Positions 1 through 5,528 of a stretch of DNA of 5,598 bases are shown piece by piece (within the stretch, counting starts at the first letter, position 1; each line of letters starts with the position of its first letter). Below the pieces are notes generated by a model. That model did not search any database. It saw only the letters and a list, made by a program, of their open reading frames with translations, and was not told where the DNA came from. The translations under genes and the position numbers were made by a program. Source of the stretch: an uncultured Emergencia sp. (GTDB taxonomy: Bacteria > Bacillota > Clostridia > Peptostreptococcales > Anaerovoracaceae). The stretch lies in assembly GCA_937997955.1 (NCBI GenBank), contig CALLDR010000183.1:1-5598 (forward strand). The letters run 5' to 3'.

Positions 1-1
1 C

Positions 2-58
2 ATCACAGAGACAACCCGCAAACGTGCGGCAGAACTGATAGAATCAGCCAGAACATGA
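2..58 (+). CDS. C-terminal end of a convergent plus-strand gene (partial, unidentified)
   Basis: Reading from base 2, the plus strand gives 18 codons, ITETTRKRAAELIESART, then TGA at 56-58. The start lies outside the window. The peptide has the composition of a charged C-terminal helix, and a hairpin followed by a T-rich run sits directly on its stop codon, as expected at the end of a plus-strand gene. The other two plus frames are less convincing: one stops at 36-38, and the other continues only as antisense to the DUF427 gene. The stretch is too short to assign a family. If real, this gene converges on the operon described here. Confidence 0.4.
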   Translation: MTETTRKRAAELIESART

Positions 59-77
59 TGTTCTGGCTGATTCTTTT
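40..77 (+). terminator. Intrinsic terminator, probably bidirectional between convergent genes
   Basis: A perfect 16-bp inverted repeat (40-55 and 59-74) encloses a 3-base loop. On the plus strand it runs into TTCTTTT, a fair U-tract, so it best fits termination of the plus-strand gene whose stop codon forms the loop. On the minus strand it lies 28 bases beyond the stop of the DUF427 gene, but the bases after it (ATCAGTTCT) make only a weak U-tract. It may still end the operon transcript or protect its 3' end. The hairpin is certain from the sequence; its strength in the minus direction is inferred. Confidence 0.75.
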
Positions 78-102
78 GCTGCATTTCTATGATGTTTTCA
101 TG

Positions 103-957
103 TTATACGGGCGAATTGTCGTAGTCAGTCGGTACTTTTTTATACGGCAGCCGGTCTCCCTGCTGCAGCACCCAAGGTTCCCCGTCTATGGTCAGCTGGT
201 CAACATTCTCGTTGTAGAAGCTGTAGAGGCCCTTGATCTTCGGCAACTCCGGCACCGGCTCCTGATAGCTCCACACGACGTCGTCGTAGCGCTTTCCGTC
301 CACCTCCGCGGACAGATAGGAAGCGATGCCCTTATACGGGCAGCGGGTCTGTGTCTCAGAAGGGATAAAATACTCCATTCGGATATCCTCCTCTGGCAGA
401 TAATAGCGCGGTGTCAGTCCCGTTTCAAAGAGGATCACCGGCCGCACGCTGTCCGCGACGATCTGACCGTTCAGTATCACCTGTATGTGCCGGGAGCTTG
501 GAATCGCGTCGATGCGGGTATACGGGTCTCTCGGATGGAGGAACACCTCTTCTTCCTCCTCATACCAATGGTCCGCCGCCTTCCATACAAAGGCGACATA
601 GCCCTTCAGGGCCGCGCTTTCCGGTTCGGGATCCAGATATCCCCAAACGGCGTTTTCAATGACCCGTCCGTCCGTAACGATATTCCAGTAGCTGGCCTGT
701 CCCTTGTGGGGATTGTACGTATGGTGGCCGCTCTTCTGAAGCAGATCGAACCTGACGTCCTCCTGCGGGAAATAATATACCGGCAGACGGCCAGCCTCGT
801 TGATCAGAACGGCCCTCTTGCTGTCGGCGATCCACACATCTCCTACCTTCACCCGCAGCCAGCGGGGCGTAGGGACGATCTGAATCCACCACTTTTGCTC
901 CGGCGGCGCCGGCACACATTCTTCGCATGTGTTTAAAATATCTTCATTCTGTGCCAC
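103..957 (-). CDS. Tandem DUF427-domain protein
   Basis: The protein has 284 residues and two copies of the DUF427 fold (Pfam also calls the family NTP_transf_9), at about 31-137 and 153-255. Both repeats show the family pattern: a short beta segment with (I/V)AD(S), then a G-x-x-P-x-YY-x-P-x-E-D-(V/I)-R-(F/M) block (56-70 and 180-194), a HKG or PYKG turn with a following A-S-Y (84-90 and 207-213), and a V-W-(G/S)-Y strand (104-107 and 228-231). Repeat 2 keeps the usual TxCPYKG (Cys206), whereas repeat 1 has NPHKG. An N-terminal CEEC (11-14) precedes the domains. No signal peptide or membrane segment is visible, so it is probably cytoplasmic. The start is GTG at 955-957, with AAGGAG nine bases upstream inside the last codons of the binding-protein gene. 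Only six bases separate the two genes, so it is the last gene of the operon. The biochemical function of DUF427 is not established. Confidence 0.9.
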   Translation of the reverse strand: MAQNEDILNTCEECVPAPPEQKWWIQIVPTPRWLRVKVGDVWIADSKRAVLINEAGRLPVYYFPQEDVRFDLLQKSGHHTYNPHKGQASYWNIVTDGRVIENAVWGYLDPEPESAALKGYVAFVWKAADHWYEEEEEVFLHPRDPYTRIDAIPSSRHIQVILNGQIVADSVRPVILFETGLTPRYYLPEEDIRMEYFIPSETQTRCPYKGIASYLSAEVDGKRYDDVVWSYQEPVPELPKIKGLYSFYNENVDQLTIDGEPWVLQQGDRLPYKKVPTDYDNSPV

Positions 958-963
958 GGCTTT

Positions 964-1818
964 TTACTCCTTTCCTACCGGCGTAAAGTCATCGCCGAAG
1001 TATTTCTTGGAAATTTCCAGGGCGGTTCCATCTTCCATGACTTCTGCCAGCGCCTCGTTCACATCGGCCAGGAATTGCTCATTGTCGCCGTATCTGGAGA
1101 GAAGGAAATAGGTAAAGCTTGCGTCGATGTAACCCGCAACCGCGTCCGCGTCTAAAACGTCCACCGTAACGTCAAAGTCGTTTGAGCTCTGGATTCCGTT
1201 GGCCATGCCGTAATCGGTCAGCAGGATCAAATCTCCGGCTTCCGCCTTCTGGAACAGCTGGAAGAAGTCTGTCTCTCTGTAATCCAGATCTATATTTTTA
1301 TCCGGGTTGGCTTCCAGGTAATTCTCCAGCGCGATGGTCCAGATATCTCCTGCACTTCCCGGAACGGTCTCCCCTTCCAGATCGTCAAAAGATGTGATCT
1401 TCTTTCCATCGTTGGATTCGTGAACTGCTACCACAGGGTCATAGGAGATCGGATCAGAGAAGTAATATTTCTCTGCGCGCTCTTCGCTGTAGAAAATGCA
1501 CTCTGTGGAGATATCGTATTTGCCGCTGTCCAGTCCGGTCAAAATAGAATCCCAGTCGTTGAGCTCAAACTGAAGCTCGTACTGAGGAAGTCTGTCAAAT
1601 ACGGCTTTGATCAGCTCGATATCGTATCCCACCAGTTCGTCGTTTTCATCGGTATACACGTACGGCTGATAGCCTGTCGTAGTGCCGCAGACGATGGTTC
1701 TCACTTCTGTATCTCCGGTTTCGGCTTCCTCATCAGAGGTTCCGCTTCCGCATCCTGTGGCGACCAGGGTCAGGGCCAGTATCAACGCTAAAATTGCTGC
1801 TAAATTCTTCTTTTTCAT
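964..1818 (-). CDS. Amino acid ABC transporter substrate-binding lipoprotein (SBP_bac_3 family)
   Basis: This 284-residue protein captures the ligand outside the membrane for the importer encoded just upstream. Residues 1-22 form a lipoprotein signal peptide: KKK, a hydrophobic run, then VATGC with Cys23 as the lipidated residue. An acidic linker follows (28-38). The mature part has the two-lobe polar amino acid binding fold, with GYDIELIKAVF (64-74), WDSILTGLDSGKYDIS (89-104), SEERAEKYYFSDP (111-123) and a C-terminal EISKKYFGDDF. Arg114 falls where HisJ-type proteins have the arginine that holds the ligand alpha-carboxylate, and Asp202 (LLTDYG) sits near the position of the aspartate that holds the alpha-amino group. 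This suggests an amino acid or close analogue, but the exact ligand cannot be read from sequence. The gene begins 18 bases after the ATPase gene; its ribosome site is only a purine-rich AAAGAGAG-like stretch. Confidence 0.93.
   Translation of the reverse strand: MKKKNLAAILALILALTLVATGCGSGTSDEEAETGDTEVRTIVCGTTTGYQPYVYTDENDELVGYDIELIKAVFDRLPQYELQFELNDWDSILTGLDSGKYDISTECIFYSEERAEKYYFSDPISYDPVVAVHESNDGKKITSFDDLEGETVPGSAGDIWTIALENYLEANPDKNIDLDYRETDFFQLFQKAEAGDLILLTDYGMANGIQSSNDFDVTVDVLDADAVAGYIDASFTYFLLSRYGDNEQFLADVNEALAEVMEDGTALEISKKYFGDDFTPVGKE
967..972 (-). promoter_or_regulatory. Ribosome binding site supporting the GTG start of the DUF427 gene
   Basis: AAGGAG on the minus strand lies nine bases before GTG (955-957) and overlaps the last codons of the binding-protein gene. 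There is no nearby in-frame ATG, so this site decides the GTG start and suggests translational coupling. Confidence 0.7.
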
Positions 1819-1836
1819 GTTTCTTCTCTCTTTCTT

Positions 1837-2601
1837 TTAAATATAGTAATCGGGTTCCTCGCTCATCTCAATCTTCTGCAGGAATTCCCGCAGCCTCGGG
1901 TGCTTCGGATTGTTGAAGACCTCTCTCGGCGTTCCATAGGCGACCACCTTGCCGCCCTCCAGAAAGATGATGCGGTCCGCCACTTTTCTCACAAAGTTCA
2001 TTTCATGGGTTACCAGCAAAATGGTGTTTCCCTCCTGGGCCACCTCCTTGATGGTGGCCAGCACCTCGCTGACCAGCTCCGGGTCCAGAGCCGACGTCGG
2101 CTCATCCATCAGGAGCAGCTTCGGCTCCATGGCCAGCGCTCTGGCAATTGCCACACGCTGCTGCTGTCCTCCGGAAAGGTGCTTTGGATAATGGTTGATC
2201 TTATCCGCCATGCCCACCTTTCTGATCTGCTTCATGGCCATCTCGCGGGCCACGGCCTTATCTATGTTTTTTACGACGACCAGACCCTCCATGACGTTTT
2301 CCAGAGCGGTTCGGTTCCGGAAAAGGTTGAACTGCTGAAAGATCATCTCTGTATTCTTTCGCAGGGCCAGCTTTTCCGCCGCCTTCTTCGTCGTAAGATC
2401 AAAGGTCTCGTCGTCGATCTTGAATGTCCCCTTCTCCGGCTTCTCCAGCAGGTTCAGTGTACGGAGCAGCGTTGATTTTCCAGTGCCGGAAGGTCCGATG
2501 ACGGCCACTACCTCGCCTTTGTCGATGTCCAGATCCAGATCCTGGAGAACGACATTGTCGTCAAAGCGCTTGCAGACGCCTCTGATCTCTATGTAGCTCA
2601 T
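1837..2601 (-). CDS. Polar amino acid ABC transporter ATP-binding protein
   Basis: The 254-residue cytoplasmic ATPase powers the importer and would act as a homodimer under the permease. All nucleotide-binding motifs are intact: Walker A GPSGTGKST (36-44), the Q-loop at Gln89 in FQQFNLF, signature LSGGQQQR (142-149), Walker B LLLMDEPT (162-169) with catalytic Glu167, D-loop SALD (170-173) and switch His199. Length and the conserved FNLF segment fit the GlnQ/HisP/TcyC group. There is no C-terminal regulatory domain such as the one in methionine importers. The ATG overlaps the permease stop codon (ATGA at 2598-2601), and a strong AGGAGG (2609-2614) lies seven bases upstream within the permease gene, so translation is coupled. 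Confidence 0.96.
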   Translation of the reverse strand: MSYIEIRGVCKRFDDNVVLQDLDLDIDKGEVVAVIGPSGTGKSTLLRTLNLLEKPEKGTFKIDDETFDLTTKKAAEKLALRKNTEMIFQQFNLFRNRTALENVMEGLVVVKNIDKAVAREMAMKQIRKVGMADKINHYPKHLSGGQQQRVAIARALAMEPKLLLMDEPTSALDPELVSEVLATIKEVAQEGNTILLVTHEMNFVRKVADRIIFLEGGKVVAYGTPREVFNNPKHPRLREFLQKIEMSEEPDYYI

Positions 2602-3329
2602 TGTTCTCCCTCCTTTACCGGCTGCACCTGGTCAGGCACGCTGAACCTCTTTTCCAGTCTTTTGAAGATAAATTCCACGATCACCGTGACCAGCCAGTAG
2701 ATGATCGCCACCGAGCAGTACATCTCGAAGTACCGGTAGGTCCGCCCTGCCAGGATCTTGCCCTCCGCCGTCATCTCTATGACGCCGCAGACGAAGACCA
2801 GGGAGGTTCCTTTGATCAGGCCGATCAGGGAGTTGCCCAGAGGCGGAATCGCTACGCTGAAGGCCTGCGGCAAAAGCACCCGCTTCAGAACCTGCCATCT
2901 GGTCATGCCCATGGACTTGGCCGCCTCGATCTGCCCCTTGTCCACAGACAGGATCGAAGCGCGAATGGTTTCCGAATCAAAGGCCGATTGGTTCAGACCA
3001 AGAGCGATGATGGCGAACACCAGGCCGGGAATGTTGTTGATGTTAAAATCCGTGCCGTTGTAGTAATTGATGTATCGCAGCAGGATCGGAATACCGAAGT
3101 AGGTGATGTACAGCTGCACGATGATCGGCGTTCCCCTTATCACAGAGACAAACAGTGCTGCAAGCGTCTTCAGCACAGGAACATTGTTGATCCGTATCAG
3201 CGCGATCACCAGTCCCGCCGCCCAGCCGATGACCAGCGCGATGGCCGCGATCTCCAGGTTTACGTACAGATAGGAGGTCAGCTTCGGCAGCTGGGTGAAA
3301 ACCAGTGAAATATCAAATAGCTTTGTCAT
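2598..3329 (-). CDS. Polar amino acid ABC transporter permease
   Basis: The 243-residue inner-membrane protein is of the HisM/GlnP/TcyB type. Hydrophobic segments are visible at about 22-45, 55-80, 102-115, 157-182 and 205-222, in line with the five-helix core of the family. VIRGTPIIVQLY (63-74) is the family motif. The EAA loop that contacts the ATPase is at 135-154 (EAAKSMGMTRWQVLKRVLLP). Only one permease gene is present, so the pore is presumably a homodimer. The ATG at 3327-3329 follows the flavoprotein stop codon by three bases. A second ATG seven bases upstream is out of frame. The ribosome site is weak (AGG eight bases before the start), which fits reinitiation after the flavoprotein. 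The protein overlaps the ATPase gene by four bases. Confidence 0.95.
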   Translation of the reverse strand: MTKLFDISLVFTQLPKLTSYLYVNLEIAAIALVIGWAAGLVIALIRINNVPVLKTLAALFVSVIRGTPIIVQLYITYFGIPILLRYINYYNGTDFNINNIPGLVFAIIALGLNQSAFDSETIRASILSVDKGQIEAAKSMGMTRWQVLKRVLLPQAFSVAIPPLGNSLIGLIKGTSLVFVCGVIEMTAEGKILAGRTYRYFEMYCSVAIIYWLVTVIVEFIFKRLEKRFSVPDQVQPVKEGEQ

Positions 3330-3332
3330 ATG

Positions 3333-5117
3333 TCATACCTGCGCTTCCCTTTCTCTGTTTCTGTAGTCGTGTGTGTTGAACTGAAATTCCCCGCTGCTGT
3401 CGATATACAGTCCGTATACCTCCGTGTCCGCAGGCAGCTGGCTTTGATCCAGCTTTTCAGCGTCCGCGTACTTTCTCACCCGCAGATATGGGCCAAAAGG
3501 CTCTGTTCTGTGCTGGGCCGCCACGAAAATGGCTTCCGCCGCGTCGATCAGGGACAAAACCTCAAAGCTTCTCGCGGTCTCGTGGGCATCCTTCGCGTAC
3601 AGGTTGGTATTTTTCTTCAGCTTGCGGATCAGCTGCAGGGCGTTTTTGATCCTCTCGTCCGTCAGCGGATAGACCGCAAAGGTATTGACGATCTGGCGGG
3701 CGGCGTTGCCGATGTTCTGCCAAGGCTCGCCCGTTTCATTACCGCGGATCTCCTCAAGGACGGCGAGAACCTTCTCTACCTTTTCCTCGCTGACTGCCTT
3801 CTCACCGCTTTGCTGCTTCGCGTATGCCGCTGCCTGCAGGCCCGCTTCATACCCGGTCACCACCGCGACCGGCGCGCTGCCGCCAGTAACGCCCATGGTA
3901 TCCCCGGCAGCGTACAGTCCCGGCACCGTCGTCTCGCACTTCCAGTTTACGATGACGCCGCTTCCCGGCCCGTGGAGAGACACCTTCCTGGCGTAAACGT
4001 AGGGAACCTTTACCTTTTTCAGGTCGATGTGATTTTTGTTCAGGTTCTGCACATAGAGCCAGCTTCTGCCTTCGTTGGAAAGGCTCCATTTGATGTACTC
4101 CACCTCTTTTTCCGTGGCTTCCTCAAAGTCCATGTACAGCTGTCTGCCCTTCGCCAGCTGGCCGTGCATGGAACGGAACTCGTCCATGAACTCGGCGTAC
4201 ATTTTGGTGTTCTTCTCTTTGTAATCAGGCTCATCGATATGCAGGTCATAGATCCGCTTTACCACTACCGTGCCGTCATCGTCCACGGCTCTGGCCGCCG
4301 GCCACCAGGAGCTTCCCGGAGATCCGACTCTGGTGGAGAAGCCGTGAAAGGCCAGCTCCCCTTCCCCTATGGAGAACTCCAGGTTGGCGATCTCTGCTCC
4401 CGCTCTCAGCGGCAGCGTGATGCCGAAGCCGCTTCCTGAGCCCGTCGGGTTTTCAAAGTATCTGTCATCCAGGTTCACGTTATAGGTCAGCCTTCCCGCC
4501 CCGCCTGAAGTGGAAATGATCACGGCCTTTGCCTTTACCACGATGACCTTGTCCTCTCTAGACGAAACCGCCACGGCGCCGGCCGCGCTGCCGTCCTCAT
4601 CGTTTAAGATGTCCACCGCCGCCGCGTGGTTGATGATATGTACGCCGGCGGAGATCATCGCTTTCGTCAGCTTCGGTTTGATATCCCGTCCCTCAAAGTT
4701 GATGCTGGTGGGAATGGAATGAAACTGCGGCATCAGGCGAAAACCTCCGGGAAGATGGGCATCCTCAAATCTCAGCTTTACGCCGTACTTTTCCAGCGAA
4801 GTGATCCTTTCGTAGCTGACGTCCACGAAGTGATCTGATATCTGACGGTCTCCCAGGCCGGCCTGATACATCCACTCGCCGGCGATGTCTTCCTTCATGT
4901 CGTCCTTCGTATAGCCCACCCGCTCATGGACCGGCGGCACATAGCTGAAAAGATGATCCACGCCGGAGCCGGCCGCGCCGCTTCGATGGGTGTTTGCCCT
5001 TTCCAGCAAAATGACCTCTGCTCCGTCCTCTCTGGCCTGAATGGCCGCCAAGGCGCCGGCGATACCGCCGCCTACGACCAGCACATCGGTACTATGTCTT
5101 TCTACGTTATATGCCAT
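3333..5117 (-). CDS. AprA/fumarate reductase-type FAD-dependent oxidoreductase
   Basis: This 594-residue flavoprotein belongs to the fumarate reductase/succinate dehydrogenase/APS reductase alpha superfamily. The N-terminal FAD fold shows TDVLVVGGGIAGALAA (10-25, GGGIAG at 16-21) with Glu39 ending strand 2. A RSGAAGSGVDH segment (45-55) occupies the place of the SGAxxxG flavin-contact loop. A second FAD contact is PGLYAAGDT (399-407), followed by GVTGGSAPVAVVTG (409-422). The middle part (about 240-390) is the substrate-capping region and contains WW (271-272), Arg276 and His382. The C-terminal helical domain (about 460-550) ends in HRTEPFGPYLRVRKY. No signal peptide, haem motif or FMN-binding domain is present, so it is soluble and cytoplasmic, and the adjacent ferredoxin is the obvious electron partner. 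The ATG (5115-5117) follows the ferredoxin stop by one base, with GGAGG at 5127-5131. The superfamily is secure; substrate and reaction direction are unknown. Confidence 0.93.
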   Translation of the reverse strand: MAYNVERHSTDVLVVGGGIAGALAAIQAREDGAEVILLERANTHRSGAAGSGVDHLFSYVPPVHERVGYTKDDMKEDIAGEWMYQAGLGDRQISDHFVDVSYERITSLEKYGVKLRFEDAHLPGGFRLMPQFHSIPTSINFEGRDIKPKLTKAMISAGVHIINHAAAVDILNDEDGSAAGAVAVSSREDKVIVVKAKAVIISTSGGAGRLTYNVNLDDRYFENPTGSGSGFGITLPLRAGAEIANLEFSIGEGELAFHGFSTRVGSPGSSWWPAARAVDDDGTVVVKRIYDLHIDEPDYKEKNTKMYAEFMDEFRSMHGQLAKGRQLYMDFEEATEKEVEYIKWSLSNEGRSWLYVQNLNKNHIDLKKVKVPYVYARKVSLHGPGSGVIVNWKCETTVPGLYAAGDTMGVTGGSAPVAVVTGYEAGLQAAAYAKQQSGEKAVSEEKVEKVLAVLEEIRGNETGEPWQNIGNAARQIVNTFAVYPLTDERIKNALQLIRKLKKNTNLYAKDAHETARSFEVLSLIDAAEAIFVAAQHRTEPFGPYLRVRKYADAEKLDQSQLPADTEVYGLYIDSSGEFQFNTHDYRNREREAQV

Positions 5118-5118
5118 T

Positions 5119-5346
5119 TTACTCGCCCTCCACTAAATCAATAAACATCGGTTTTGAGTTGGTATCATAGATCACTTCCACCGCGCCGACGGGACAGTCC
5201 ATCTGACAGACACCGCAAAGCCAACATTCCTCTGGGTATTTCACATAGACCTTTCCCTCGTCGTCCAGCCCAAAGGATTCTTCTGGACACCGGTCGTAAC
5301 AGATCTTGCAGTTGATACATTTATTCTTATCGATGATTGTCGCCAT
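5119..5346 (-). CDS. 2[4Fe-4S] ferredoxin, AprB-like electron partner
   Basis: The 75-residue protein has two complete cluster motifs of the CxxCxxCxxxCP type: Cys10, 13, 16, 20 and Cys41, 44, 47, 51. In 8-iron ferredoxins the fourth cysteine of each motif normally ligates the other cluster. The second motif, PEECWLCGVCQMDCPVGAVEV, resembles the beta subunit of APS reductase, including Trp42 next to the first cysteine. It lacks the long C-terminal tail of true AprB, which makes that subunit about twice this size. Being the first gene, one base ahead of the flavoprotein gene, it most likely forms a complex with it and carries electrons to or from the FAD. The ATG at 5344-5346 is set by AGGAGG six bases upstream. 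The fold is certain; the partnership is inferred from context. Confidence 0.94.
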   Translation of the reverse strand: MATIIDKNKCINCKICYDRCPEESFGLDDEGKVYVKYPEECWLCGVCQMDCPVGAVEVIYDTNSKPMFIDLVEGE

Positions 5347-5350
5347 ACTC

Positions 5351-5358
5351 TACCTCCT
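5351..5358 (-). promoter_or_regulatory. Strong Shine-Dalgarno site of the first operon gene
   Basis: AGGAGGTA on the minus strand leaves six bases between AGGAGG and the ferredoxin ATG. A complementary CCTCC (minus strand of 5369-5373) lies just upstream and could pair with it, so this site may be subject to structural control. Confidence 0.85.
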
Positions 5359-5361
5359 GAA

Positions 5362-5398
5362 GGAAACCGGAGGACTGTGTCCATTCGTATCGGTTTCC
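5362..5398 (-). promoter_or_regulatory. Leader RNA hairpin upstream of the ferredoxin ribosome site
   Basis: In the minus-strand transcript, GGAAACCG (5391-5398) can pair with CGGTTTCC (5362-5369). Inside the 21-base loop, GGAC (5379-5382) can pair with GTCC (5372-5375). The structure ends three bases before the Shine-Dalgarno site. CCTCC at 5369-5373 could instead pair with GGAGG (5353-5357), which would compete with this hairpin. Pairing is seen in the sequence; any regulatory role is inferred. Confidence 0.5.
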
Positions 5399-5500
5399 CG
5401 TCTTCTCCATTTCCTGTCTTTCTGACAATTCGTCTTTAGCTATTCCTATCGTCTTTAATTATTCCTATTTTCCTACAATTTTAATAGGTTATTTTCTCAT
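5399..5500 (-). promoter_or_regulatory. AT-rich region expected to hold the operon promoter
   Basis: This stretch lies between the upstream minus-strand terminator and the leader hairpin, is clearly richer in A+T than the genes, and has no credible coding frame. TAAAAT (minus strand of 5478-5483) is a possible -10 element, but no good -35 element is found 16-18 bases upstream. An inverted pair CCTATT/AATAGG also lies here (5483-5488 and 5464-5469). The promoter is inferred from position, and its exact place is not resolved. Confidence 0.35.
5431..5468 (-). repeat. Two tandem 19-bp direct repeats in the operon control region
   Basis: Two adjacent 19-bp units (5431-5449 and 5450-5468) match at 17 of 19 positions. 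On the minus strand each reads ATAGGAATA, two variable bases, TAAAGACG. A further TAGGAA lies at 5470-5475. The spacing is close to two helical turns. Sited about 100 bases before the first gene in AT-rich DNA, they may be operator sites for a transcription factor or part of the promoter. Confidence 0.8.
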
Positions 5501-5528
5501 AAAAAATGGAAGTCCATGCTGACTTCCA
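5501..5528 (-). terminator. Rho-independent terminator on the minus strand upstream of the operon
   Basis: On the minus strand TGGAAGTC (5521-5528), a six-base loop and GACTTCCA (5507-5514) form a perfect 8-bp stem followed at once by six Ts (5501-5506). On the plus strand no T-run follows, so it acts only leftward. It either ends a minus-strand gene beyond the right edge of the window or attenuates transcription entering the operon. Bases 5529-5598 show no frame that can be called with confidence. Confidence 0.8.

Noticed and set aside
103..341. Repeated TTATACGGGC in the DUF427 gene (103-112 and 332-341)
   Set aside because: One copy encodes part of the PYKG motif and the other covers the stop codon; a short coding coincidence.
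55..936. Long plus-strand open frame antisense to the DUF427 gene, starting with a hydrophobic stretch
   Set aside because: It mirrors the DUF427 gene, which has clear family motifs. Its hydrophobic start comes from the terminator repeat, and no ribosome site precedes it.
3139..3152. Shared ATCACAGAGACAA between the permease gene and the left end of the window
   Set aside because: A 13-base match inside coding sequence with no extension on either side; most likely chance.
3330..4439. Long plus-strand open frame antisense to the flavoprotein gene
   Set aside because: The opposite strand encodes an unmistakable FAD protein. The antisense product has no recognisable motif, and such frames are common opposite GC-rich codons.
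3333..5346. True dissimilatory APS reductase (AprBA)
   Set aside because: The ferredoxin is half the size of AprB, the flavoprotein motifs diverge, and no sulfate activation genes are present in the window.
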